Source: JACMNW01 sp031406155 (GTDB lineage Bacteria > Pseudomonadota > Alphaproteobacteria > Rhodobacterales > Rhodobacteraceae). Taken from it: a DNA stretch of 64,000 nucleotides. Made by a program: the position numbers and the translations under genes. Location: the NCBI GenBank assembly GCA_031406155.1, contig JANOGW010000098.1:15624-79623 (forward strand). Direction: 5' to 3'. Under the pieces are notes generated by a model. The model was not told where the DNA came from and ran no database searches. It was given only the letters and a program-made list of their open reading frames with translations. Shown piece after piece: positions 24,968-32,594 of this stretch; within the stretch, counting starts at the first letter, position 1, and each line of letters opens with the position of its first letter.

Positions 24968-25870
24968 ATGCTGGTTGTTGCAGCCCTTGGCGGAAACGCG
25001 ATGCTGCGCCGGGGCGAGGCGATGACGCCAGATGCGCAGCGCCACAATGTCGAAGGTGCCGCCCGCGCCCTGGCCAAGATTGTCCGCGCCGGGCACCGGT
25101 TGGTCGTGACCCACGGCAACGGTCCGCAAATCGGCCTTCTGGCGATGCAAACCGACGCATGGCCGCTTGATCTGTTGGGCGCGCAGACCGATGGCATGAT
25201 CGGCTATGTGATCGAACAGGCGCTGGAAAACGCGCTGGATCATGACCGCCCCATTGTTACTCTGCTCACGCAAGTCGTCGTCGATGCCAAAGACCCTGCT
25301 TTTGGCAAACCAACCAAGTTCGTCGGCCCGGTCTGGTCGCAGGCCGAGGCCGAAACCGCCGCGAAATCGCGGGGTTGGCATATTGCACAAGATGGCGAAA
25401 AGTGGCGGCGGGTTGTGCCGTCTCCCCTGCCTGTCGCAATTCCGGATACCAAGGTTATCCGGGCTTTGCTGGATTTGGGCGCGGTGGTGATCTGCGGCGG
25501 CGGCGGCGGCATTCCCGTCATTCAGCACGCCAGCGGTGCGTTACACGGGATCGAAGCAGTCGTCGACAAGGACCGCGCCAGCGCGCTGCTGGCCCGTCAG
25601 ATCAAGGCCGACGCCTTGCTGCTGCTGACGGATGTCGGGGCGGTGTTCCGCGATTTCGGGACTGCAAAGGCAAGCACCATCGACAAGATCACAGCAACCG
25701 AAGCCGCGCGCCTGACCCTGCCCGACGGGTCCATGCGCCCGAAAGTCGAGGCAGCAGTTGATTTCATTCGCGCGGGTGACGGTTTTGCAGCCATCGGTCG
25801 GCTGGAAGATGCCTTGGAGGTGTTGAAAGGCCAGGCCGGCACCCGTATTGTTGACGACGACCGGCCGTGA
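24968..25870 (+). CDS. arcC: Carbamate kinase
   Basis: The 300-aa enzyme transfers the phosphate of carbamoyl phosphate to ADP, giving the ATP of the ADI pathway. Motifs are VVAALGGNAMLRRGE at the N-terminus, VVTHGNGPQIGLLA, VICGGGGGIPV, VVDKDRASALLARQI and LLLLTDVGAVF. The start at 24968 directly follows the arcB stop. The gene closes the arcDABC operon. No obvious hairpin terminator is visible immediately downstream. Confidence 0.95.
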   Translation: MLVVAALGGNAMLRRGEAMTPDAQRHNVEGAARALAKIVRAGHRLVVTHGNGPQIGLLAMQTDAWPLDLLGAQTDGMIGYVIEQALENALDHDRPIVTLLTQVVVDAKDPAFGKPTKFVGPVWSQAEAETAAKSRGWHIAQDGEKWRRVVPSPLPVAIPDTKVIRALLDLGAVVICGGGGGIPVIQHASGALHGIEAVVDKDRASALLARQIKADALLLLTDVGAVFRDFGTAKASTIDKITATEAARLTLPDGSMRPKVEAAVDFIRAGDGFAAIGRLEDALEVLKGQAGTRIVDDDRP

Positions 25871-25969
25871 GGCCTGTGCTGCGCCACATACCTGGCGCCT
25901 TCAGTGCCGCGGGTCGCACCGTCGCACCCTCCCCCCCTTGCGCCGAACGATGCGCAAAGCGCGCATATC

Positions 25970-26010
25970 TAGTGATGACCGGGTAGTGATGTCTGGGTAG
26001 TGATGACGGG
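25970..26010. repeat. Three tandem 14-bp repeats
   Basis: TAGTGATGACCGGG, TAGTGATGTCTGGG and TAGTGATGACGGG follow each other directly (the last copy is one base short). They sit about 60 bp before an FNR-type box and could be replication slippage or a regulatory array. Confidence 0.7.
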
Positions 26011-26069
26011 ACAGGTTGCGCGGAAGGATGCGTGGCAAGCTTCAACCCGACACGAAAACGGTTCTGGCG

Positions 26070-26083
26070 TTGATTCAGGTCAA
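26070..26083. promoter_or_regulatory. FNR-type box upstream of alcohol dehydrogenase
   Basis: TTGATTCAGGTCAA has one perfect and one 4/5 half-site. Its centre is about 234 bp from the ATG at 26311, further than at the other genes, so a long 5' leader is implied if it is functional. Confidence 0.5.
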
Positions 26084-26118
26084 GGATACTTCGTCGAAGC
26101 GGCGCTAGTGTCCCGGCT

Positions 26119-26139
26119 GGGGGCCGAAGTCTGGCCCCC
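26119..26139 (+). other. GC-rich hairpin in alcohol dehydrogenase leader
   Basis: GGGGGCC and GGCCCCC flank a 7-nt loop, with no T-run after it. It could be an attenuator or simply structured leader RNA. Confidence 0.35.
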
Positions 26140-26310
26140 GTCCGTGGCGACGCGCCCACATCGGGCAAAGCCTGTGCGTCCCTGAACAAGAAGCGGCGTT
26201 CGATCGGGATTAAACGCCTGCCCAGCCTTTCCTTTGGCACAAAGTACGACCTCACACCCCCTAGCATCCTATCCGCAAGGATGGTTACACAGAACCAGAT
26301 GGAGCAAACC

Positions 26311-27384
26311 ATGCAGATGATGAAAGCCGCCGTTTTCGTTGAACCGGGCCGTATCGTGCTGGAGGATAAACGCGTGCCCGATGTCGGGCCGCTTGATGCG
26401 CTGATCCGGATCACCACGACAACGATCTGCGGAACCGATGTGCATATCCTGAAAGGCGAGTATCCAGTGGCTCGTGGTCTGACCATCGGTCACGAACCTG
26501 TCGGCATCATCGAAAAGCTGGGGTCCGCCGTGACCGGCTTTCACGAAGGCCAGCGGGTGATTGCAGGGGCGATCACGCCCAGCGGCCACAGTGCGGCCTG
26601 TCAGTGCGGCCAATCCTCACAAGACGGGCACGGAACACCGCACGGCTGGAAAGCGATGGGGGGGTGGCGGTTCGGCAATACCATCGACGGCGCGCAGGCC
26701 GAATACCTGCTGGTGCCCGATGCGATGGGCAATCTGGCACCGGTTCCCGACAGCCTGACGGACGAGCAGGTGCTGATGTGCCCGGACATCATGTCGACCG
26801 GGTTCAGCGGCGCGGAACGGGCCGGTATCCGTATTGGTGACACCGTCGCGATCTTTGCCCAGGGGCCGATCGGCCTTTGCGCCACGGCGGGGGCAAAGCT
26901 GATGGGGGCCACCACCATCTTCGCGGTTGACACCTTGACCAACCGGCTTGCCATGGCGAAAAAGCTTGGTGCAGACCATGTGCTGGATTTCAAGAAAGTT
27001 GACCCTGTGACCGAGATCATGCGCCTGACCGATGGGCGTGGCGTCGATGTGGCAGTCGAGGCTTTGGGTACACAAGCGACGTTCGAAGCCTGCCTGCGTG
27101 TGCTACGGCCCGGCGGCACGCTATCGAGTCTGGGGGTTTATTCCAGTGATCTGACAATCCCGATTGGGCCCTTTGCGGCGGGTCTTGGGGATCACAGCAT
27201 TGTCACCTCGCTGTGCCCGGGTGGCAATGAACGCATGCGCCGCCTGATGGCTGTAATCGAGACGGGGCGGGTTGATCTTGGGGCAATGGTGACGCATCGG
27301 TTCAAGCTGGATGATATCGAAAAGGCCTATGACCTTTTCTCCCATCAGCGCGATGGTGTCTTCAAAGTGGCGATAACGCCGTGA
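26311..27384 (+). CDS. Zinc-dependent NAD(P) alcohol dehydrogenase family protein
   Basis: This 357-aa medium-chain dehydrogenase has the catalytic zinc motifs TTICGTDVHILKGEYP and GHEPVGIIEKLGSAV, a loop TPSGHSAACQCGQSSQDGHGTPHG in place of the usual four-cysteine lobe, and the Rossmann segment VAIFAQGPIGLCATAGAKLMGATTIFAVD. It resembles the Thermoanaerobacter brockii-like group acting on short alcohols or aldehydes. The start at 26311 is preceded by GGAG; a GTG- or ATG-led extension to 26281 is possible. It is followed 36 bp later by a phosphotransacylase, suggesting fermentative redox balancing. Confidence 0.9.
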   Translation: MQMMKAAVFVEPGRIVLEDKRVPDVGPLDALIRITTTTICGTDVHILKGEYPVARGLTIGHEPVGIIEKLGSAVTGFHEGQRVIAGAITPSGHSAACQCGQSSQDGHGTPHGWKAMGGWRFGNTIDGAQAEYLLVPDAMGNLAPVPDSLTDEQVLMCPDIMSTGFSGAERAGIRIGDTVAIFAQGPIGLCATAGAKLMGATTIFAVDTLTNRLAMAKKLGADHVLDFKKVDPVTEIMRLTDGRGVDVAVEALGTQATFEACLRVLRPGGTLSSLGVYSSDLTIPIGPFAAGLGDHSIVTSLCPGGNERMRRLMAVIETGRVDLGAMVTHRFKLDDIEKAYDLFSHQRDGVFKVAITP

Positions 27385-27420
27385 TACTGTGGACACAACG
27401 CAGATCTGGGTAACGTCAGC

Positions 27421-28371
27421 ATGAATGAGATGAATGCAGAGGCGGGCGAACGCTCGCAGCTTGACTGGCTGCTGGCGCGGGTGGCAGCACACGCACCGCT
27501 GCGCACCGCCGTTGTCCATCCTTGCGATCCCGTCTCGCTTGGTGGTGCGATGGAAGCCTGGCGGATGGGTCTTATCCAGCCGATCCTTGTGGGCCCAGCC
27601 GGCAAAATTGCCGCAGCGGCCCAACAGGCTGGCGAAGATCTGGACGGGATCGAAATCATTGCGACCGAGCACAGCCACGCCGCAGCCGAAGCGGCCTGCC
27701 GGATGGCGCGCAGTGGTGACGTTGGTGCGATCATGAAGGGCAGCCTGCACACTGACGAATTGTTGGCCGCCGCAGTCAATGCCGTCTCCAGCCTGCGCAC
27801 GGATCGGCGAATGAGCCATGTGTTCGTTTTTGATGTCCCGACCTATCCGCGCCCGCTTTTCATCAGCGATGCGGCAATCAACGTCGCACCCGACCTTGCC
27901 AGCAAAATGGACATTGTCCAGAACGCCATCGACTGTGCGCTCGCCTTGGGCACCGTGATGCCGCGCGTGGCAGTGCTGGCCGCGACGGAAACCGTCAACC
28001 CCGACATGGTCGCGACGATCGATGCGGCGGCATTGGCCAAAATGGCCGACCGTGGTCAGATCGTCGGCGGGCTGGTCGACGGACCGCTCGCATTTGATAA
28101 CGCAATCTCAAAAACTGCGGCTGACATGAAGCGGATTGTTTCAGAAGTCGCGGGTATTGCCGACGTCCTGATCGCCCCCAACATTGAGGCCGGCAACATG
28201 ATCGCCAAACAGCTGACCTATCTGGCCAATGCGCAATCTGCGGGTATCGTGATGGGCGCGCGAGTGCCGATCATCCTGACCAGCCGTGCCGATGGCCGCC
28301 TGTCGCGGATGGCGTCCTGCGCCACAGCGATATTGGTGGCGCGGCATGAAAGATCGAAAGCAATCCGTTGA
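27421..28371 (+). CDS. Phosphate acetyl/butyryltransferase family protein
   Basis: The 316-aa protein is a PTA/PTB-fold acyl-CoA:phosphate acyltransferase. Visible parts are VVHPCDPVSLGGAMEAWRMGLIQPILVGP, GDVGAIMKGSLHTDELLAAAV, SHVFVFDVPTYPRPLFISDAAIN and the C-terminal GIADVLIAPNIEAGNMIAKQLTYLANAQSAGIVMGARVPIILTSRAD. It would turn acetyl- or butyryl-CoA into the acyl phosphate. No acetate or butyrate kinase is nearby, so ATP recovery would need a kinase elsewhere. It is likely co-transcribed with the alcohol dehydrogenase. Confidence 0.88.
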   Translation: MNEMNAEAGERSQLDWLLARVAAHAPLRTAVVHPCDPVSLGGAMEAWRMGLIQPILVGPAGKIAAAAQQAGEDLDGIEIIATEHSHAAAEAACRMARSGDVGAIMKGSLHTDELLAAAVNAVSSLRTDRRMSHVFVFDVPTYPRPLFISDAAINVAPDLASKMDIVQNAIDCALALGTVMPRVAVLAATETVNPDMVATIDAAALAKMADRGQIVGGLVDGPLAFDNAISKTAADMKRIVSEVAGIADVLIAPNIEAGNMIAKQLTYLANAQSAGIVMGARVPIILTSRADGRLSRMASCATAILVARHERSKAIR

Positions 28372-28505
28372 CGGCGGCGAATTTGCAGCCATAGCTGGGG
28401 ACACACTGCAGCGCCTTGACCTGCTGAAGCCATCCAAGACGGTCGCAGAGTCGTCGAGACGCCAACCGGACGTCTGTATGACATGATCTGAGACTGGGCA
28501 CGCAG

Positions 28506-29762
28506 ATGCAAGAAATGGACCTGTTCTCCCGGCTTGCGGTCGCCCTGGCCATTGGTCTGATGGTCGGGATCGAACGTGGCTGGCGGGCGCGCGATGCCGA
28601 AGATCACCTTCGGGCTGCGGGGCTGCGCACCTTTGGGCTGTCCGGCCTTATGGGCGGAATTTGTGGCGTCCTGACCTGGCCGCTTGGCGTGCAGATTGTC
28701 GGCATCGCCTTTGTTGCCTTCAGCGCGGGATTTGGTGCCTTCAGCTGGCTGGAGGCCAAGGTGAACGGCACGGCAAGCGCCACAAGTCTGATAGCAGGGA
28801 TGATCACGTTTCTGTTGGGGGCGCTGGCGACCGTGGGCGATGTGACGGTTGCCATCGCAGCGGCTGTCAGCATGACAGTGCTTCTGGCCTTGCGCGCCCA
28901 ACTTCACAACTGGCTCGCCGCCATCACGTGGGAGGAAATCCGGGCCGGTCTGGTGCTCGTGGTGATGTCATTCCTGTTGCTGCCGCTGCTGCCGAACCGG
29001 GCGATTGATCCCTGGGCTGCCGTCAATCTGCACGAGGTGTGGCTGCTTGCCATCATGGTGGCGCTGATCTCGTTCGCCGGCTATGTCGCGGTGCGCATGT
29101 TTGGCGACCGGCTGGGGGTCATCGTGACGGCTGCAGCCGGTGGCCTGGCCTCGTCAACCGCGACCACGCTGACCTTTGCGCGGCTGGCGCGGGAACAGCC
29201 GGGTGCCGTCAATCTGCTGGTTGGGGGCATCCTGACCAGCGGGGCCATCATGGCGCTGCGCGTCGGCGCGATTGCATCTGCGCTGAACCCAAATCTCTTG
29301 CGGCCGTTGGTGCCGCCGCTCGGCATTGGGGCCGCCACGCTTGGCGTGTTGGCGATGGCGTTCATCGTTGCCACGCGCCGCAAGGCCGCGGATCAACCTG
29401 GTCCCAGTCTGGTCATTGCCAACCCGCTGGAGGTCGGCACGTCACTTCGGCTTGCGGTCTACATCATCGTCGTTATGCTGGCGGCCGAACTTGTGCAGCG
29501 TGTCTGGGGCGATGCGGGCGTCCTCGTGGTGGCGGCTTTTTCCGGTGCTGCCGATGTTGACGCGATCACCCTGTCGATGGCCCGGATGGATACCACCCGG
29601 TCCCTTGCAACCCAGGCGATCTGCGTTGCCGTCGCCGCCAACACCGTCTCGAAGGCCGCGATGGCGGCATGGGTCGGCGGTCTGGCGGTGGGTCTGCGCG
29701 TCGGACTGGCAAGCGCTGCAGCCCTGACAGCGGCACTTGGTGCCTATGTCTGGATTGGGTAG
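28506..29762 (+). CDS. MgtC/SapB family membrane protein with DUF4010
   Basis: The 418-aa protein begins with an MgtC/SapB-like domain (FSRLAVALAIGLMVGIERGWRARD...GLRTFGLSGLMGGI). Eight or more further helices matching DUF4010 follow, with GDRLGVIVTAAAGGLASSTATTLTFARLAR and VLVVAAFSGAADVDAITLSMARM. Related proteins are linked to magnesium homeostasis or unknown transport. It lies 134 bp after the phosphotransacylase gene and may be the last gene of the low-oxygen island. No FNR-type box is visible before it. Confidence 0.85.
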   Translation: MQEMDLFSRLAVALAIGLMVGIERGWRARDAEDHLRAAGLRTFGLSGLMGGICGVLTWPLGVQIVGIAFVAFSAGFGAFSWLEAKVNGTASATSLIAGMITFLLGALATVGDVTVAIAAAVSMTVLLALRAQLHNWLAAITWEEIRAGLVLVVMSFLLLPLLPNRAIDPWAAVNLHEVWLLAIMVALISFAGYVAVRMFGDRLGVIVTAAAGGLASSTATTLTFARLAREQPGAVNLLVGGILTSGAIMALRVGAIASALNPNLLRPLVPPLGIGAATLGVLAMAFIVATRRKAADQPGPSLVIANPLEVGTSLRLAVYIIVVMLAAELVQRVWGDAGVLVVAAFSGAADVDAITLSMARMDTTRSLATQAICVAVAANTVSKAAMAAWVGGLAVGLRVGLASAAALTAALGAYVWIG

Positions 29763-30210
29763 TCCGCTGCCAGATCGCGCCCCGTTCGTGGCCGGGCGTT
29801 CAGCGGGCGGGTTCATTGCAGGCTTTTGCCCCCGGCATGAACTGCTCCGGCTATATCCTGTGAAGCAAGGCTCTTGGCGAGCTGCCCGTGATGGAACGAA
29901 GCGGCAGAATACCTAGACCGCGTCGTGCCCTGACTTCTGCGCGCGGGCAGTGCGGCGGGCCATGGAATACCGCGATGCGTATCCGAACGACGCTGCGGCG
30001 GCGCTTCTTTGGCGCAAGCCGTATCCAGCGATTGCGCCTGTCTCATCGAGATCGGCTCAACGGATCCTTATCGGTGCAATTGACGGAAATGACCAAAGGG
30101 CGCACACTGGAGGCAGCAGATTGGTAATTCAGCGCGAGTTGGGTGAATATGATGCGATTTATTTACCTATTTCATTTTGCAAATGCGTATTCTTGCCATC
30201 GGGCAGTGTC
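29763..30210. other. 448-bp intergenic region before peroxidase gene
   Basis: No supportable gene is seen, although the peroxidase frame stays open back to 29950. Bases 30139-30195 are markedly AT-rich compared with their surroundings (GATTTATTTACCTATTTC is part) and look like a promoter, which argues that the peroxidase starts after them. Confidence 0.5.
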
Positions 30211-31977
30211 ATGATCGACATGGCGTCCCTGCATGGTGCCGGCTACCGCGTTGTTCTGCGGGAACAATCAGCCGCGTCAGATCGCGTCAGGCAGGCCGAT
30301 CTGTTCGGTCCTGATGGATTGATCAACCCCTTTGATGATCCGGTTGTCGTCAGCATAGTACTGACGGAGCGCGGCTCTGCCCTGCGAATCAGCGACGACG
30401 TTGCCCGGCGGATCGATGATCTGATCGGTCGAAGCCAAGGCACGCCTCCGCCATCCGGCCCGACTGCGGCTATCCGGAGTGCCGCCCTGCTCCGCATTTA
30501 TTCAAGATTGGCCGCGATGGCCCCTGCGGCGGACGAAAACATGCTCGACCGGCTTGGGCGGCTTGGTGATGCGCTGCTGAAAAGTTTTGGCTTTGCCGGG
30601 TCATCGGAACTACCAAAATCGATGACGAAAACGCCCGCTGCCTACACCTATCTGGGGCAGTTTCTGGCCCATGAGATGACCGTGTATCACCCGACCGGGT
30701 CCAACCGCCCGCCGTCCATGATCCTGGCTATCGACAGCGCCATCGATCTGAAAACCATCTTTCTGCGCCCCTTCAATTTTCCCAGGACACTGCCCGAAGG
30801 CGTACAAGAGGCCGAGGGGCTGATTTTAAGCGAGACTATCCTGGATTCCGGCACCAGGTTTCCGGGCAGCGGGCTTGATGACGTTCCGCGCAGGCCGGAC
30901 GGGTGCCCTATTCTGTTTGAGCCGCGCAACGATCAGAACCTCGCGGTTTCGCAAACTCATGTCGCGGTGACCCGGTTTGCGCAGGCCGCGATGCGTATCT
31001 TGCAAAAATCGGGGCTCAGCGAGGATGATCTGCACCGCACGGTGATCAGACATTTCCAGTCGGTCGTGCTGCAAGATTACCTTCCCCGCATCGTAGACCC
31101 GGAAACATATGCCGATGTCATGGAGCATGGCCGGGTCTATGTTGCCCCGTCGAATGGCAACGATCCTCTGACATCGTTCTACGTTCCCACCGAGTTTTCC
31201 ACGGCAATCTTCCGTTTCGGCCATGCGATGGTGCAGGATTGCTATGCACCATGGAATACCGAAAACCCCGACAAGACAGTGCAAAGCGCGCTGGCGTCAG
31301 ACCTGCTGGGATTTTCGTTCGCGGGCGGTGCGCTGACCCGTGGCAGGCTTTTGCAATCATGGACGACAGACTGGGGGCATATGCTTGGACACCCCGGGGA
31401 AACTCCCAACATGGCGCGGGCGATCGGTACCGCGCTCAGTGAAAGCCTGTTTTGCCTGCCAGAAGATTTGTTCCAACCCAGCATATTTGACCGACCATGC
31501 CTTGATGCCCAGGCGTCGCGGATCAATCTTGCGCGGCGCACTCTGCTTGCCGGTGCCTTGACGAACCTGCCGACGGGCCAGACCCTCGCCCAGCTTGTCC
31601 AGACCGAACTGGACCGCGCAGGCTCGCCCTGTCGCATCCCGATCCTGCCGCCGGACGCGTTGGTGATACCGGATAACCAGCACGCCACTGACATCATGCT
31701 TGAAGGGGAGGTTGGCGCGCGGTTCGTGGATCAGACCCCGCTTTGGGTATATATCCTGCGCGAGGCGGCAATATGCGGTGACGGAAACCGCCTTGGCCCA
31801 CTGGGAAGCCGCTTTGTCGCCGAAACGCTGAGCGCGGCCGTCGAGGCAAGCGGCACCGGAATGATCGTAAAGGGCATCCGCCAGCGGTTTGAGCCATACC
31901 CCAATTTTGGCGGTCGATCCAAAGACAAGTTCGACTACGCAGACCTTTTGACGTTGGCTTTCAATACAGGGTTTTAG
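30211..31977 (+). CDS. Animal-type haem peroxidase family protein
   Basis: The frame encodes an animal haem peroxidase (An_peroxidase superfamily) of 588 aa from the ATG at 30211. The distal-histidine motif is TYLGQFLAHEMTVY (GQFxDHD in classical members). The body signature is FEPRNDQNLAVSQTHVAVTRF, and the proximal-histidine segment is EFSTAIFRFGHAMVQDCY. No signal peptide is visible from this start. Bacterial members (peroxinectin-like) oxidise halides or phenols. The frame could start as early as 29950 (675 aa), but AT-rich promoter-like DNA lies inside that extension. A 158-aa unknown gene follows 30 bp later. Confidence 0.85.
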   Translation: MIDMASLHGAGYRVVLREQSAASDRVRQADLFGPDGLINPFDDPVVVSIVLTERGSALRISDDVARRIDDLIGRSQGTPPPSGPTAAIRSAALLRIYSRLAAMAPAADENMLDRLGRLGDALLKSFGFAGSSELPKSMTKTPAAYTYLGQFLAHEMTVYHPTGSNRPPSMILAIDSAIDLKTIFLRPFNFPRTLPEGVQEAEGLILSETILDSGTRFPGSGLDDVPRRPDGCPILFEPRNDQNLAVSQTHVAVTRFAQAAMRILQKSGLSEDDLHRTVIRHFQSVVLQDYLPRIVDPETYADVMEHGRVYVAPSNGNDPLTSFYVPTEFSTAIFRFGHAMVQDCYAPWNTENPDKTVQSALASDLLGFSFAGGALTRGRLLQSWTTDWGHMLGHPGETPNMARAIGTALSESLFCLPEDLFQPSIFDRPCLDAQASRINLARRTLLAGALTNLPTGQTLAQLVQTELDRAGSPCRIPILPPDALVIPDNQHATDIMLEGEVGARFVDQTPLWVYILREAAICGDGNRLGPLGSRFVAETLSAAVEASGTGMIVKGIRQRFEPYPNFGGRSKDKFDYADLLTLAFNTGF

Positions 31978-32007
31978 CGAAACATCATTGAACAGAAAGG
32001 GAAAAAC

Positions 32008-32484
32008 ATGGCCGATATCGTCGTTCTGGATACCGATCAGACTACGGACACGAAAAAAAGGCAGTTTGGCATGCTACTGCTGGGCGAAACCTTCAACAAA
32101 TATTTCCAGATCGCGGGCCTGACCGGTGACGCAATCGTCAACAAGACGATTCAGGAGATCATCGCCAAGGGTCCGAAGTATGTCGTGACCTACAAGACCG
32201 AAGCCAACGTACTGAGCGTCAAGGGCAATCCGGACAAGGGAAAATACTACTACAAACCAAGCGATCTGACTGCAATTCTGAAGTTGCGCGCGACGCGCGA
32301 CAAGCAAGACAAGGTGGACGGTGAAGATGTCGATGTGATGCACATCGCCCTGTCGGAGGGCAACAATAGCCTGCTCGCGCCCGGCAATTACCTGTCAAAA
32401 GTGATCACTGATCTGGGTGCTCCAGACAGCGAGGAACATCGCAAATACCTGCTGGGCACCATCACCTTCCGTCGGTGCCGCTGA
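32008..32484 (+). CDS. Unrecognised 158-aa lysine-rich protein downstream of peroxidase
   Basis: I do not recognise this family. The protein has no signal peptide or membrane helix. Visible features are GMLLLGETFNKYFQIAGLTGD, a Lys/Tyr-rich middle (NPDKGKYYYKPSDLTAILKLRATRDKQDK), an acidic stretch VDGEDVDVM, and a short basic end TFRRCR. Its high lysine content differs from the arginine-rich neighbours. AAAGGGA precedes the ATG and the peroxidase stop is 30 bp upstream, so the two are co-transcribed. It may be a partner or substrate of the peroxidase. It shows no leader/core layout of a RiPP precursor. Confidence 0.7.
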   Translation: MADIVVLDTDQTTDTKKRQFGMLLLGETFNKYFQIAGLTGDAIVNKTIQEIIAKGPKYVVTYKTEANVLSVKGNPDKGKYYYKPSDLTAILKLRATRDKQDKVDGEDVDVMHIALSEGNNSLLAPGNYLSKVITDLGAPDSEEHRKYLLGTITFRRCR

Positions 32485-32594
32485 CGCAAGGTGTGGGCTG
32501 TAGGTACTGCAAAACCGTCATGAGTGCCGATCTGATCTGGGTCAGTCGAAGGTCGGTCGCAGCCAGTGCGGTGGCGCGTGCCGGTTCGACCGCC

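Larger units (their letters stand above)
25871..26310. other. 440-bp leader region between arcC and alcohol dehydrogenase
   Basis: No supportable gene lies here. The region has three copies of a 14-bp tandem unit (25970..26010), an FNR-type box (26070..26083) and a 7-bp GC hairpin (26119..26139) upstream of the alcohol dehydrogenase. The long gap suggests a separately controlled promoter with a long 5' leader. Confidence 0.6.

Noticed and set aside
32008..32484. 158-aa protein as a RiPP precursor
   Set aside because: It has no leader/core boundary, few Cys and is long and lysine-rich throughout; possible only as an unusual substrate.
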